From an uncultured Pirellulaceae bacterium (GTDB lineage: Bacteria; Planctomycetota; Planctomycetia; Pirellulales; Pirellulaceae): a DNA stretch of 59,554 bases. A program made the position numbers and the translations under genes. The notes below the pieces were generated by a model. The model was not told the origin of the DNA and searched no databases. It saw nothing but the letters and a program-made list of their open reading frames with translations. The DNA lies in the NCBI GenBank assembly GCA_937967505.1, contig CALCJM010000046.1, positions 1 to 59,554 of the forward strand. Direction: 5' to 3'. Shown piece by piece: positions 8,087 through 17,803 of the stretch (positions within the stretch are counted from its first letter, which is position 1; each line of letters starts with the position of its first letter).

Positions 8087-9498
8087 CCAAATTTATCTCA
8101 ATTGAGCGTGACCATATCCGCCTGTGTCATGGTGAACAGGTTATCGCGTCGCGCGCGTTATTGCCGACCGAGACAACGGTACTTGTGGCGGAAACTGCGG
8201 ATTGGGTTGCGCAACAGATTGAATCGGCGGGCCTTCCGAAAACCAACTGGATGCTGGGACTGCACTCGTCGTTTGTTTTTTTCTCCAATTGCCAACTTGA
8301 ACGCAGCATCGTCCAAAATCCAACCGCGTTGACCTACGCTTTGGAAGACCAACTGCCGATTGAAGCGGAACAGATGCTCGTCTGTGCCGCAGCAGGTTCT
8401 CCGGATTCGTTCGTCACGCTGGACTTTGCACGGATCGAGGCTTTTGTTCAACAGCTAAATCGTGAATACGATCTTGCCTTCAGTGCGGTGGTCTCCCTAG
8501 CACTTTGTTTGGCAGAATTCCTGCACACAGGGCAGCTGCAAAAAGCCTTGCAGTCAACGTCAGGTTTTGACTCCAAAACACAACAAATTCTACTGGCGTC
8601 GGAAACCGAACAGGACTTTTTTGAATTCCGGGACGGCCAGCTAACTCAATGGACTTATTCACTTGGAAGTCATTCGGAGTTTTTTGAACACGGCAACGGC
8701 CCACATGTTTCCACGTTCCTTAAATATACCGGCCAGTCTTTCGGCCTGCGTACCGAAGGCAACAAGATCGAAGTAGAGGATTCGGCACGCGCTACAGTAG
8801 CGAATGCGCCGTTGACACTACTGCCCCCGGATGATTATAGAGATGGCCCTCACTACCGCCTGAGTGAGCAAACTGCGGTTGGCATGATATTCGATCAGTT
8901 ACAGCAGCGAAAATTTGAAACACCATTCGACTTCAGCGCACAAATAAACCATCGACTGGGGATCAACCAGTCCGGCACCACGGTCTGGGAGCTTGTTGGT
9001 GCGTCAGTTCTGCTCGCGCTGGTTGCACTGGCGGGAGTCCTCTTCTATCGGGCGACACAATGGGATCGAGTTGCCATCGGCCTTGATGACCAAAACCGCA
9101 GCGCCTTCAGGCAACTGTTGCCCGATCGGCGAATTAACGGACCCGTGGAGAAATTGCTGAAGGCAGAGCTAAGGCAGCAACAGATCAAAAGTCAATTGGT
9201 GCGATACACCAATCGAACGGCGAATCTTTTTTGGACGACCGAGGCGGTGTTCAAATCCTTGGGGACGATTGGACAATCGGAAGTGGTGAGCATCGCCATC
9301 CTGCCTGACGCCGCCGTGATTCGTGGGACGGTCAAGTCTTTGGCGCACTTGGACCGTTTGAAGACCGCGCTGCAATCGGCGGGTTTTGAGATCGGTGCCG
9401 ACAGCAATTACGCATTGAACTTTGAGTTGTCGTTGAAACGGCCGGAAGATCAGGTGCTGTTGGCCCAATCAGGACAGGAGGCAAGCAATGAAAATTAG
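8083..9498 (+). CDS. gspL: GspL-like cytoplasmic/membrane assembly protein
   Basis: The 471-residue protein has a cytoplasmic actin-like region (1 to about 270, with WMLGLHSSFVFF and ALEDQLPIEAEQM typical of GspL/PilM), a single membrane span near 300-322 and a periplasmic ferredoxin-like part of about 150 residues resembling PilN/GspL. GspL recruits the GspE ATPase to the platform. It overlaps the previous gene by 4 nt (ATGA) and gspM by 11 nt. The fold assignment is by pattern rather than close identity. Confidence 0.7.
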   Translation: MTKFISIERDHIRLCHGEQVIASRALLPTETTVLVAETADWVAQQIESAGLPKTNWMLGLHSSFVFFSNCQLERSIVQNPTALTYALEDQLPIEAEQMLVCAAAGSPDSFVTLDFARIEAFVQQLNREYDLAFSAVVSLALCLAEFLHTGQLQKALQSTSGFDSKTQQILLASETEQDFFEFRDGQLTQWTYSLGSHSEFFEHGNGPHVSTFLKYTGQSFGLRTEGNKIEVEDSARATVANAPLTLLPPDDYRDGPHYRLSEQTAVGMIFDQLQQRKFETPFDFSAQINHRLGINQSGTTVWELVGASVLLALVALAGVLFYRATQWDRVAIGLDDQNRSAFRQLLPDRRINGPVEKLLKAELRQQQIKSQLVRYTNRTANLFWTTEAVFKSLGTIGQSEVVSIAILPDAAVIRGTVKSLAHLDRLKTALQSAGFEIGADSNYALNFELSLKRPEDQVLLAQSGQEASNEN

Positions 9499-9994
9499 CT
9501 ATCTCTATCTACTGGGGATTGCGATGGCGTGCCTGGCGCTTGCCTGGGCCTACAACGAGTGCCAATCGGCATTCCAGAACGCACAAGCAGCAAAGTCACA
9601 ACAGTTGCGTTGCGAATCAATCGTTGGTCATATTGAGTTCCTGCGTGCTAGGAACCGGCATTCTAGCGTGATCACGTCTGCAAATTTTGATCCTGCAAAA
9701 TCGGTGATGCAGGCTGCCCGGGCGGCGGGGATTCCACTGGTGAACTATTCTGTCAATCAGTCTCGACTACGGAAGATCGAGAAAACAGATGTTCGGCAAT
9801 GGCAAGTCGGTGTTCCCGCGTCTTCTTTGCCGTTGAAGAATGTGGTGCGATTCGCGAGAAATCTTGCCACTGGCGATGTGACGTATCAAGTGAATCGAAT
9901 CGACTTGCGCCCCGACCGCCAGCAGAGCGATCAAGTTGAGCACTGGAAAACAGATTTTTCGATCTCGTTGATGAAACGTGATGGTGAAAAATAG
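9488..9994 (+). CDS. gspM: GspM-like membrane protein
   Basis: This 168-residue protein has an N-terminal membrane span (about 4-21), a short coiled segment and a C-terminal alpha/beta domain, the layout of GspM/PilO proteins that pair with GspL/PilN. The ATG at 9488 has a GGAGG at 9477-9481. It is the last gene of the run. The sequence itself is not diagnostic, so the call depends on topology and its place after gspL. Confidence 0.6.
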   Translation: MKISYLYLLGIAMACLALAWAYNECQSAFQNAQAAKSQQLRCESIVGHIEFLRARNRHSSVITSANFDPAKSVMQAARAAGIPLVNYSVNQSRLRKIEKTDVRQWQVGVPASSLPLKNVVRFARNLATGDVTYQVNRIDLRPDRQQSDQVEHWKTDFSISLMKRDGEK

Positions 9995-10294
9995 GGGGCG
10001 GTACTCTTTGTTGGGTGAAACCTTGATCTTTGATTGACCAAATTCCTCGACCGGATGCCGTATTTGCGTGGCTTCGGTGGTGTGATTTCCAGGCCTGGAA
10101 CCCGCCGGGCCACAGGTCTCCCCTTCAACATCTCCACGGATCTCCATGGTATTGTGGGGGAATATCCCCTGGCCGTAGCAACCTCCTCAAACCACCTACC
10201 GCGGTGCCAGCACTTATGATCGCAAGGTTGGCTTGACGCACCGATGGCATCTCTCTATCCAATACCTCCCAAATTTCTATTCTGAAACCTTGAG

Positions 10295-11206
10295 ATGCAT
10301 GTGGCCCCCAAAACAGTTTTGCTTTTGCTGACCATATCGGTGACGTTTGTCATTGGGCTAGCTGGCTGTGCCCGTTTGGGCGCCAGACGGGCTGCCCAAT
10401 ATCGTACGACCGAACAGGTAGCAATTGGCGACAGCCTGGCAAAAGACCAGCACCAGGCTGCGATCTGCCTCATGAATCAAGGGCTGTACGGCCCGGCCGA
10501 ACAGAGGCTGCAAGAGGCGTTGCTAACGGATGCCGGCTATGGCCCGGCCCACAACACATTGGGAAAGCTGTACTACGATCAGCAAAAATTCTATCTCGCA
10601 TCCTGGGAATTTGAGCATGCGGCGAAAGCGATGCCCAATCGTGCTGAGCCATTGAATAATCTTGGTTTGGTGCACGAATCAGTCGAAAAAATTGACCTTG
10701 CGGTTGATTTTTACCAGCGTGCTTTTGATATTTCCCCTACGAATGCAACCTACTTGGGGAACCTGTTGCGTGCCCGAATTCGACGGGGCGATAAAACAAC
10801 CGACATGATCGATATGTTTCAGCAGCTCATTCACATGGATGAACGTCTTGATTGGATGGAATGGGCCAAGCTACAGATGGTCAAAATCGAAGACGACCGG
10901 GTCGGGCTTCGTGCTTCCCACGGCACAGAGGATGGCGAGAATTACGTTAGTGAAATGATCTTGCCACTGGAGTCAGAGATAATTTCTATGGATGTCAGTC
11001 CAGGCATGCCTAACGATCAGTTCAGCGATAATCGCGCTTTGGATGGTAAGCCTGCGTTGGATGGCAGGCCGCTGTTGGATGAACCAAGGCAAATCGAAAG
11101 ACAATCCGGATCGCAGGGCGATTTTATTGTTGAAGAACCTGCGTCTCAAGAGCAGGCTGAGAGGCCCGGGGCTGCCAGCAGAGTAATCAAGCTCACACCA
11201 AACTAA
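10295..11206 (+). CDS. TPR lipoprotein
   Basis: The 303-residue protein has a lipoprotein signal peptide ending in LAGC (lipidated Cys25). It then has several tetratricopeptide repeats (about 55-190), for example the segment around YGPAHNTLGKLYYD and the one around AEPLNNLGLVHESVEKIDLA. TPRs make a protein-binding superhelix. The C-terminal third is low complexity and contains LDGKPALDGRPLLDE, encoded by an 18-nt tandem repeat. It may be part of a PilF/TadD-like lipoprotein role, which would fit the nearby T2SS, but a 300-nt gap (9995-10294, nothing recognised) separates them. The stop is 2 nt from the convergent epimerase stop. Confidence 0.75.
   Translation: MHVAPKTVLLLLTISVTFVIGLAGCARLGARRAAQYRTTEQVAIGDSLAKDQHQAAICLMNQGLYGPAEQRLQEALLTDAGYGPAHNTLGKLYYDQQKFYLASWEFEHAAKAMPNRAEPLNNLGLVHESVEKIDLAVDFYQRAFDISPTNATYLGNLLRARIRRGDKTTDMIDMFQQLIHMDERLDWMEWAKLQMVKIEDDRVGLRASHGTEDGENYVSEMILPLESEIISMDVSPGMPNDQFSDNRALDGKPALDGRPLLDEPRQIERQSGSQGDFIVEEPASQEQAERPGAASRVIKLTPN
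11039..11092 (+). repeat. 18-nt tandem repeat inside the TPR lipoprotein
   Basis: TTGGATG recurs at 11039, 11057 and 11075, exactly 18 nt apart. The first two units are nearly identical and the third decays after TTGGATGA. It encodes the repeated Leu-Asp-Gly/Glu-x-Pro segment near the C-terminus. Confidence 0.6.
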
Positions 11207-11208
11207 AG

Positions 11209-12153
11209 TCAACGCAAGCTGGCCAGAGCATCGCCCAATTCAGGGTACTCGAACTCAAACCCGGCATCGGTCAGGCGGTTGGGGATCACATAGCGACCAT
11301 AGATTGCCAGTTCGGGATCCGTGCGAAGAATCCAGTGTGCTCCCAATCGAACCATCCATTCGGTTGCCGGCAAGCCAAACGGGATTCGCAAGCTGAGTCG
11401 CAATTGTCTCATAAATTCCTGTTGTGATACCGGATTGGGAGCCGTGGCGATGTAAACTCCGCTCATCGTGGCATCCTGAATCGCGCGTTCAAAAATGCGA
11501 TTCATGTCCTGTTCGTGAATCCAGCTCATTCCCTGTTGTCCCGACCCCACCGTTCCGCCCAAACCCAATCGCGTGATGGTACTCAGCCGTGACAAGGCCC
11601 CGCCGCCGGCACCACGGTTGCGTCCCACCACGAAACTGGTACGGAGAACGACGCCTCGTTGCTGATCCGTAATGGAATCTGCAAATTGTGCTTCCCATGC
11701 TTTGGCAACATCAGGAGCCAGTCCGTAGCCGAACGGGGATGCTTCAGTACAAACGAGCTTGGGAGGATCGCCATAAATATGAGCCGTGCTCATTTGCACC
11801 CAAACGGGTGGTGGATGATCGATATTTCGCATCGCTTCCCCAAGCACCCGGGTGGCCTCGACACGCGAGCGCAGAATCTCATCACGGTGGTCTGGTGTTT
11901 TAATGCAGTCAACCGTGCGGCCAACCAGATTGACCAGCGCGTCGGCACCATCAAGTGCATTCATCCAGGGCCCCAAACTTCTGGTGTCCCATTGCTGAAA
12001 TTTCCAGTTCCCGTCTGGTTGGGGGCGATTGCGGGAAAGGATGGTGACATCGCAACCGGACTCCATTAACCGGGTGGCCAGCGAAACACCAAGAAACCCA
12101 CTTCCACCTGCGATGACGACGTGTTGGCTACGGCTGAGGCTACGGTTTGTCAT
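11209..12153 (-). CDS. NAD(P)-dependent epimerase, TIGR01777 (YfcH) family
   Basis: The 314-residue protein is an extended short-chain dehydrogenase. The N-terminus has [15 protein letters not shown], the Rossmann dinucleotide-binding loop. Further on are DALVNLVGR, the MSTAHIYGD catalytic region and the family-specific C-terminal part [18 protein letters not shown] (DUF1731-like). Proteins of this family are widespread but their substrates are mostly unknown. It is convergent with the TPR lipoprotein and divergent from mlaE. Confidence 0.85.
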   Translation of the reverse strand: MTNRSLSRSQHVVIAGGSGFLGVSLATRLMESGCDVTILSRNRPQPDGNWKFQQWDTRSLGPWMNALDGADALVNLVGRTVDCIKTPDHRDEILRSRVEATRVLGEAMRNIDHPPPVWVQMSTAHIYGDPPKLVCTEASPFGYGLAPDVAKAWEAQFADSITDQQRGVVLRTSFVVGRNRGAGGGALSRLSTITRLGLGGTVGSGQQGMSWIHEQDMNRIFERAIQDATMSGVYIATAPNPVSQQEFMRQLRLSLRIPFGLPATEWMVRLGAHWILRTDPELAIYGRYVIPNRLTDAGFEFEYPELGDALASLR

Positions 12154-12415
12154 ATGGTCTTGGGCGACAATGACCGGGTGGGGGGAAACTGCTCTTCACG
12201 ATCAGCTAGCAACCGAAAAATACTGCCATGCATAACCTGGCACGACCGCGCAGGTTTGTTTGCTGGCGTCGGCTGCTAGCGTAACTGCCCCGGAAATTCT
12301 TTGTAATCGGAAAAGGTTCTCATGTGGCGGGACTGATTGGTCGATCACCATCATTAGTGCAGGGGGGCACACCTGTTGGTTGCTGCGCGCTTTCTTAAGA
12401 AGCGTCCAAAATATC

Positions 12416-13276
12416 GTGTCCTCAACGCCCGGAAATATTGAATTTGAAGAGCCATCTCCATGGTTTGTCACGTGGGTGTCGGCTTGGGGGCGCGTCGTCA
12501 TTGACACCATCATTGCGCTGGGCGATTTTTCATTGTTCTGTTTCCGGATGATGGTTTGGCTGTTCACGCGTCTGCCCAAAAAAGAAACGTTGTGGCCCAA
12601 CTTTCACCAGGTGGGCGTCTCATCCCTACCGGTGGTTGCGTTGACCGGAACCTTCATTGGCATGGTACTGGCCGTGCAAAGCTACTTTCAATTCCGACAA
12701 ATTGGCCTCGAAACGCGGTTGGGTGGAGTGATTAACATGTCACTGGTGCGCGAGTTGGGGCCGGTGTTGGCGGCGACGATGCTGGCGGGGCGGGTTGGTA
12801 GTTCGATGGCGGCGGAGCTGGGGACGATGCGTGTGACGGAGCAAATTGACGCGCTGTCCGCGATGGGGGCCAATCCGATTCGCTATCTGGTGGTGCCACG
12901 ATTTCTGGCCTGTTTATTTTTAATTCCGGCACTGACTGTGATGGCGGATTTTATGGGCGTTGCTGGCGGTCATTTTTACAGCGTTGACATCATCGGCATT
13001 GACGTGCATCACTATTGGCACAACAGTGCAAAATTCGTAACCAACTTTGATTTGTTTGTCGGGCTGTTTAAAAGTGTCTTTTTTGGGGCGGCGATTGCTA
13101 TGATCAGCTGTTATCAGGGGTTCAATTGCACTGCCGGTGCCGAGGGCGTGGGTCGTGCATCCACCGCAGCGTTTGTTTATTCTTTTGTGGCGATTCTGGC
13201 ATTGGACCTGTTTTTGGGCATTGCCCTAGATTCCATTTATTTCACTTACTATCCCGAAGGTGCCAGCCTGCTTTAG
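12416..13276 (+). CDS. mlaE: Mla-type lipid ABC transporter permease (MlaE)
   Basis: This is the membrane permease of an MCE-type lipid transporter. It is about 286 residues from GTG 12416. The conserved MlaE core is plain: GTFIGMVLAVQSYFQF, LVRELGPVLAATMLAGRVGSSMAAELGTM, VTEQIDALSAMGANPIRYLVVPR. Several membrane helices follow. The frame is open upstream to an ATG at 12260, but those 52 residues are Cys-rich and unlike the family, so I prefer 12416, although its ribosome binding site is weak. It is the first gene of a three-gene operon with the ATPase and MCE protein. Confidence 0.9.
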   Translation: MSSTPGNIEFEEPSPWFVTWVSAWGRVVIDTIIALGDFSLFCFRMMVWLFTRLPKKETLWPNFHQVGVSSLPVVALTGTFIGMVLAVQSYFQFRQIGLETRLGGVINMSLVRELGPVLAATMLAGRVGSSMAAELGTMRVTEQIDALSAMGANPIRYLVVPRFLACLFLIPALTVMADFMGVAGGHFYSVDIIGIDVHHYWHNSAKFVTNFDLFVGLFKSVFFGAAIAMISCYQGFNCTAGAEGVGRASTAAFVYSFVAILALDLFLGIALDSIYFTYYPEGASLL

Positions 13277-13306
13277 TATCGCTATAGCATGTCGGGGAGA
13301 GATAAA

Positions 13307-14134
13307 ATGATCGAACAACTATATGAACAGCAGGACGCGCTGGTTGACGTGAAGAACATGTCGGTCACCTTTGGCAGTCAAAATATTTTGCGCAACATCA
13401 ACCTTTCGATTCCTCCTGGTCAAACGTTGGTGCTGCTGGGTGAGAGTGGCTGTGGAAAAACGGTATTGATGAAAAGCATCATCGGTCTGGTCAAGCCGAC
13501 GATTGGGGAGGTCTACTTTGATGACCGGAACATCAATCAGTTAAGCGACCGGCGTTTGAGTCTGCTGCGATTGCGGTTTGGATTTGTGTTCCAGAATGCG
13601 GCGTTGTTTGACAGTATGACCATCGGGCAGAACGTCGCGTTTCCGCTGCGTCAGCATGGTCGGTTTACGTCCGGTCAGATTCGCGAAATGGTATTGGCAC
13701 GTTTGTCGGAGGTGGGATTACCCGATTCTGTGGTGTTTAAAAAACCGGCGGAACTTTCCGGTGGAATGCGCAAACGTGTGGGGCTTGCCCGTGCGTTGAT
13801 TATGAATCCCGAGTTGATTATGTACGACGAACCCACCACGGGACTGGATCCCATTATGAGCGATGTGATTAACGAATTGATCATTCGGACGCGCCGTCGC
13901 AATCCGGTGACCAGTATTGTTGTGACACATGATATGAATACGGCGAAAAAGGTCGCTGACAGAGTGGTGATGCTGATGCCGGCGCATCGATTGCAGCCCA
14001 ATGAATCACAGATGATCTTCGACGGTTCGGTGCCGGAGCTGACGGCATGTCGCGATCGGCGAGTGCAACAGTTTATCAACGGTGAGGCTGGCGAGCGTTT
14101 AATGGAACTGAGGGGCCAGCGGTCCGGGGTTTAG
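13307..14134 (+). CDS. mlaF: Mla-type lipid ABC transporter ATPase (MlaF)
   Basis: This is the cytoplasmic ATPase that powers the MlaE permease. Walker A is GESGCGKT, the signature is LSGGMRKRVGLARAL, and Walker B is IMYDEPTTGLDP followed by VTHD. The ATG at 13307 is chosen because GGGGAGAG lies just before it; an ATG at 13289 adds six residues. It sits 30 nt after mlaE and 9 nt before the MCE gene. Length (275 residues) is typical. Confidence 0.92.
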   Translation: MIEQLYEQQDALVDVKNMSVTFGSQNILRNINLSIPPGQTLVLLGESGCGKTVLMKSIIGLVKPTIGEVYFDDRNINQLSDRRLSLLRLRFGFVFQNAALFDSMTIGQNVAFPLRQHGRFTSGQIREMVLARLSEVGLPDSVVFKKPAELSGGMRKRVGLARALIMNPELIMYDEPTTGLDPIMSDVINELIIRTRRRNPVTSIVVTHDMNTAKKVADRVVMLMPAHRLQPNESQMIFDGSVPELTACRDRRVQQFINGEAGERLMELRGQRSGV

Positions 14135-14143
14135 TGGTACATC

Positions 14144-15358
14144 ATGGATGAAAATTTGCTCAGGTTGCGCGTCGGAATGCTGGTCCTGGTGGCCATTATC
14201 ATTCTGGTGATTCTGATCTTGCTCAATAGCGAGGGGTGGGTCACGCAGTACGACGTAATTCTCAAACCTGGTTCTGCACCCGGGGTGACGATCGGCACAC
14301 CGGTTCGCAAGAATGGAATTTTGATTGGGCGCGTCAAGGACGTCACGACTGAGGACGACCACGTACGCCTGGTGCTGGGGATCAACGATAAAGAGCTTAT
14401 CTACACCAACGAGGTTGCCTCGATCGGAGCGGAGTCGTTTTTGGGTGACGCGGGAATCGAGATCTTGCCACTGCCACGCGATCAACGCGGGCAAAGGGTC
14501 TCCTTTGGCGAGTCGATTTCACGGGTGACGGTGAAACGTAATCCGATGGAGATTGTCGATATGGCGCTGGACCTAGAAACCGAAATGGTGAAGACGCTCC
14601 GCACGGTTCAGGATGCGGGCAAACAGGTCTCCAGTGCCGGTGCAGGTATCGATCAGTTGGCCCAGACCGTCAATATGGCGCTGACCAATGAAGACAGTGA
14701 TCTGAAATTGTTGTTGGCCGATTTGCGCAAGGCCAGTGCCAAGGCGTCTAGTTCGCTGGACAACTTTAATCGGATTTTTGAAAACCTGAACGATATCGTG
14801 GGGGATCCTGCACTCAAGGAAAAGACCAACGAGGCATTTGACAATCTGACGGCGGTGTTTCGCGAGGTGCGAACCACGGTGGCCGATACGCGGAAAACCA
14901 TCATCTCATTTGGCGGGGTGAGCAAGCGCGCCAACAAGAATCTGGATAACCTGTCGGTCTTTACTGGTTCCCTGAAGGACAATGGCCCGGAAATTCTGGA
15001 GCAGGTGAACTCCAGTCTGAAGAACGTGGACAAACTGCTCAGCCAGGCGAAGTCATTTTCAGGCTCGCTGGCACGGTTGGAGAAAGCGTTTACCAATAAG
15101 GACGGCACCATCGGAAAATTGCTGAACGATTCGGAAATCTATGACGGTGTGAGACAAACCGTTGACAACGCGCGTGATATCAGTGAACGCGTGAAGCAAC
15201 TGAGCATTAAACTGGAGCCCATGGCGCGCGACTTGCGCACGTTTGCCGATGGAATCGCTCGGGATCCGGGTTCGTTGGGGATTCGTGGCGCACTTGACCG
15301 CCGACCGACCAAGTCAGGATACAAAGGATCGGCCGGAGGGAATGGCTTGTTCCGGTAA
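14144..15358 (+). CDS. mlaD: MCE-domain substrate-binding protein (MlaD-like)
   Basis: The 404-residue protein has one N-terminal membrane anchor (about 8-27), then an MCE domain (about 35-115) with PGVTIGTPVRKNGILIGRV, the family core. The C-terminal 280 residues are largely helical and polar, as in long MCE proteins that extend into the periplasm. It should bind lipid and dock on MlaFE. MlaB and MlaC homologues are not in the operon. A hairpin terminator candidate follows at 15471-15514. Confidence 0.88.
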   Translation: MDENLLRLRVGMLVLVAIIILVILILLNSEGWVTQYDVILKPGSAPGVTIGTPVRKNGILIGRVKDVTTEDDHVRLVLGINDKELIYTNEVASIGAESFLGDAGIEILPLPRDQRGQRVSFGESISRVTVKRNPMEIVDMALDLETEMVKTLRTVQDAGKQVSSAGAGIDQLAQTVNMALTNEDSDLKLLLADLRKASAKASSSLDNFNRIFENLNDIVGDPALKEKTNEAFDNLTAVFREVRTTVADTRKTIISFGGVSKRANKNLDNLSVFTGSLKDNGPEILEQVNSSLKNVDKLLSQAKSFSGSLARLEKAFTNKDGTIGKLLNDSEIYDGVRQTVDNARDISERVKQLSIKLEPMARDLRTFADGIARDPGSLGIRGALDRRPTKSGYKGSAGGNGLFR

Positions 15359-15470
15359 TGGGGGGCCGCATCGTTCCGCGTGACTGCACTCAGCAGTGCG
15401 TGGACGTTATAAAGTCGCCTGTACAAAATGGCATGGGGGAGCGCTGTCCGGCAACGGTGGTGCGGACCTT

Positions 15471-15514
15471 AACCTCTTTGGTACACGCGCGTACCAGCGA
15501 CTGGTTTAGAGGTT
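15471..15514. terminator. Two-level hairpin between convergent mlaD and PP2C genes
   Basis: AACCTCT (15471-15477) pairs with AGAGGTT (15508-15514). Inside, GGTAC (15480-15484) pairs with GTACC (15491-15495) around a 6-nt loop. It lies between two convergent stops and could serve both, but neither side has a clean T-run. A smaller hairpin (ACTGC/GCAGT) lies at 15383-15397. Confidence 0.4.
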
Positions 15515-15517
15515 GAT

Positions 15518-16828
15518 TTAAAGGTCGATCGAGGAACTGCTGCCACCGGTGTTTTGATTGCGAAGCTGTTCCATCATGAAACTGATCGCGCGTCCGTAGG
15601 CGGCGACGGCTTTTGAGAATTGTTTTTTGGTGACGGCCGCTTCGGCGTCGGCGACCAGCGCCTTCAGTTGCTCCCGGTCCACCTGCCAGTTTTTATCGAT
15701 CGCACCGGATTGGAGTTCCTTCAAAAGGTTTGACATACGTTTGGAGAAGACTTCCCCGGAAGGGCAGTTGATTCGAACGTAGGGGCCGCGCCCAAACACT
15801 TTGCCGCCGACACCGTTGCTTTCGGGTGCGCCTTCCGAAACCAGCAGGCGGTAAATTAGAAAAATCAGACTGCCTATCGCCGCAACTCCCGGCAGAATCG
15901 CCGGCAGATAGCTTCCTGTCAGGAGAAACATCAGCACAAACAGCGCCGACACAGCCAGTACGATTGACGCGACAATGACGGGTGTCGAGGTCCCTTTGTC
16001 GTCCGCGCGCGCGTTCTGGTTGGTGATTGCCTGAGCGGCGTCTCCGGGAACCGGCTGATTGACTTTGACGATCACGACCGTGATATTGTCGGGGCCGCCG
16101 CGCAGGTTCGCCAGGTCCACCAGCACCCGCACGGCCTCGTTGGGGCTCATGTTGGCCATGATGGACCCCATTTCGTCATCGTTGATGACGCCCGTCAGTC
16201 CGTCGCTGCACAGCAGAAACGTATCACCGGCGCTTAGTGGAAACGGGCCTTCCACATCGACCTTGCATTCCGGGTAGGGGCCCAAGGAACGGGTGATCAC
16301 GTTTTTGGGCACCTTGTTGGACGCTTCGTCTTCTTTGGATAGTTGCCCGGCGGCCTTCATCTCCCAAACTAGGGAGTGATCAAAGGTCAGTTGTTCGAGG
16401 CGGTTATTGGCCATTCGGTAAACGCGGCTGTCTCCGATGTGCCCAACGATGGCGGCCCCGGGCAACAGCAGCAGCGAACTGCATGTCGTTCCCATATTGC
16501 GGAACTCTTCGTTCAGTTGACCGCGCCGGTGAATCTCGCCATTGGCCCCGCTCATCGCCTTGCGCAGTGATTCGCCGTTGGAGTCCTCGTTGAACCGGGC
16601 GTAGAGATGCGGGATGTGATCGATGGCCAGCTTGCTGGCCAGTTCGCCGGCGGCGTGGGCCCCCATCCCGTCGGCGACGATGAACAGATGGCCTTTCTGC
16701 TTCCAGTGATCGATGCTGCTGGCCAGGGCGACGGACATATTGTCCTGATTGGTCGCTCGTCGCATACCGATATCACTTAACGAAGCGACCTCAAGGTAAG
16801 TGTTCCAATCGACCAGGCTTTCGCTCAT
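15518..16828 (-). CDS. PP2C-family Ser/Thr phosphatase with C-terminal membrane spans
   Basis: The 436-residue protein has a PP2C domain (about 12-260): RRATNQDN, IVADGMGAHAAGELAS with metal ligand Asp53, GHIGDSRVY, CSDGLTG and DNITVV. The expected metal-binding Asp residues are present. Two hydrophobic spans follow (about 285-335), then a cytoplasmic-looking helical tail of about 100 residues. It should remove phosphate from Ser/Thr phosphoproteins at the membrane; no partner kinase is in the window. The 328-nt gap upstream (16829-17156) holds no gene I can support. Confidence 0.9.
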   Translation of the reverse strand: MSESLVDWNTYLEVASLSDIGMRRATNQDNMSVALASSIDHWKQKGHLFIVADGMGAHAAGELASKLAIDHIPHLYARFNEDSNGESLRKAMSGANGEIHRRGQLNEEFRNMGTTCSSLLLLPGAAIVGHIGDSRVYRMANNRLEQLTFDHSLVWEMKAAGQLSKEDEASNKVPKNVITRSLGPYPECKVDVEGPFPLSAGDTFLLCSDGLTGVINDDEMGSIMANMSPNEAVRVLVDLANLRGGPDNITVVIVKVNQPVPGDAAQAITNQNARADDKGTSTPVIVASIVLAVSALFVLMFLLTGSYLPAILPGVAAIGSLIFLIYRLLVSEGAPESNGVGGKVFGRGPYVRINCPSGEVFSKRMSNLLKELQSGAIDKNWQVDREQLKALVADAEAAVTKKQFSKAVAAYGRAISFMMEQLRNQNTGGSSSSIDL

Positions 16829-17156
16829 TGAAGTATTCTATATTTGAATCGTCGGTATGGTGGAGCGGTTTGTTGGAGCCAGGTTGCCTGCTATTTCCAC
16901 CATGAAAAAAAGGGCTCTCTCAGCCGGCGAAAATGCCGGAATCCATTGGTTTTCATCGTCTGACAGCTCCTGATTGGCAAGCCCAAAGGAAGGGATCACG
17001 ATGCGGTGCAAATGAAACCACGCATAACCAGTGTAACCAGCAAATTCTGGCCGGAAAGTGATCTATCGGCAGAGCTCGTCAATTTGTAATATCAATCGCT
17101 ATATGGGTCCTGATTTAGGGTCATTAAGCCCCGCACGCCGGAAATTCATCTTCGCC

Positions 17157-17636
17157 ATGTCTCAAATTCGCCACCATTCCAACAGCAATGCCGCGTACCT
17201 CGGCGGTGTTTGGTGTGCGGTGACAAAGTTGATCTTCGCCCTTGTGCTGTTGGGAGTATCCAGCGGATGTGTGCAGCGTCGCCTGATCGTGAAAACGCAG
17301 CCCGAGGGGGCCTTTGTTTCGATCGATCGCCATCCGGTCGGGTATTCTCCGGTATCGGTTCCTTATACCTATCACGGAACGCGCGACATCCAGATTGAAA
17401 AAGATGGCTATAAGCCGATCAATGTCCAACAGCGTGTCCGTCCCAATTGGTACAGCCGTTTTCCGGTCAGTTTCTTCACTGAGAATTTTTCACCACGTGA
17501 GATTCGCGACCAGCGTATCTTGGATTTCCAGTTACAGCCCAAGACGATGACGGGCGAGAACGAATTGCTGGACCGCGCCAATGACCTGCGCACCAACGTC
17601 CAACGCGGTACGATCGCATCGCCTGTACGAAGATAA
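17157..17636 (+). CDS. PEGA-domain lipoprotein
   Basis: Starting at ATG 17157 the protein is 159 residues. It has a signal peptide ending VSSGC, a lipobox, and then a PEGA domain: TQPEGAFVSIDRHPVGYSP through EKDGYKP. PEGA domains are small surface beta-sandwich-like modules of uncertain function, common in planctomycetes. An open frame extends back to 17058, but that extension lacks export features. The C-terminal 60 residues are polar with no recognised domain. Confidence 0.8.
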   Translation: MSQIRHHSNSNAAYLGGVWCAVTKLIFALVLLGVSSGCVQRRLIVKTQPEGAFVSIDRHPVGYSPVSVPYTYHGTRDIQIEKDGYKPINVQQRVRPNWYSRFPVSFFTENFSPREIRDQRILDFQLQPKTMTGENELLDRANDLRTNVQRGTIASPVRR

Positions 17637-17803
17637 ATGGCTTACCATTCAACGCCATATCCCGGGGAAGTCCGCTCATGGCTGGATTGCAACGCACCTG
17701 CCCAGCCAAACGGTTGTTTACTTTGGTGGAATTCGCTCTACTATTTTATCGAAGCCGAACCGGGACCCGTCTAACCGTGTCGCAGGGGGGGGCCAGATTC
17801 GTT

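Noticed and set aside
10030..10236. 68-residue open frame in the gap after gspM
   Set aside because: It has no recognisable feature, and overlapping frames of similar length occur on both strands of the same gap.
16902..16973. Possible 23-residue small protein (ATG AAA AAA start) in the gap upstream of the PP2C gene
   Set aside because: It has no ribosome binding site and no conserved feature, and a frame this short occurs by chance.
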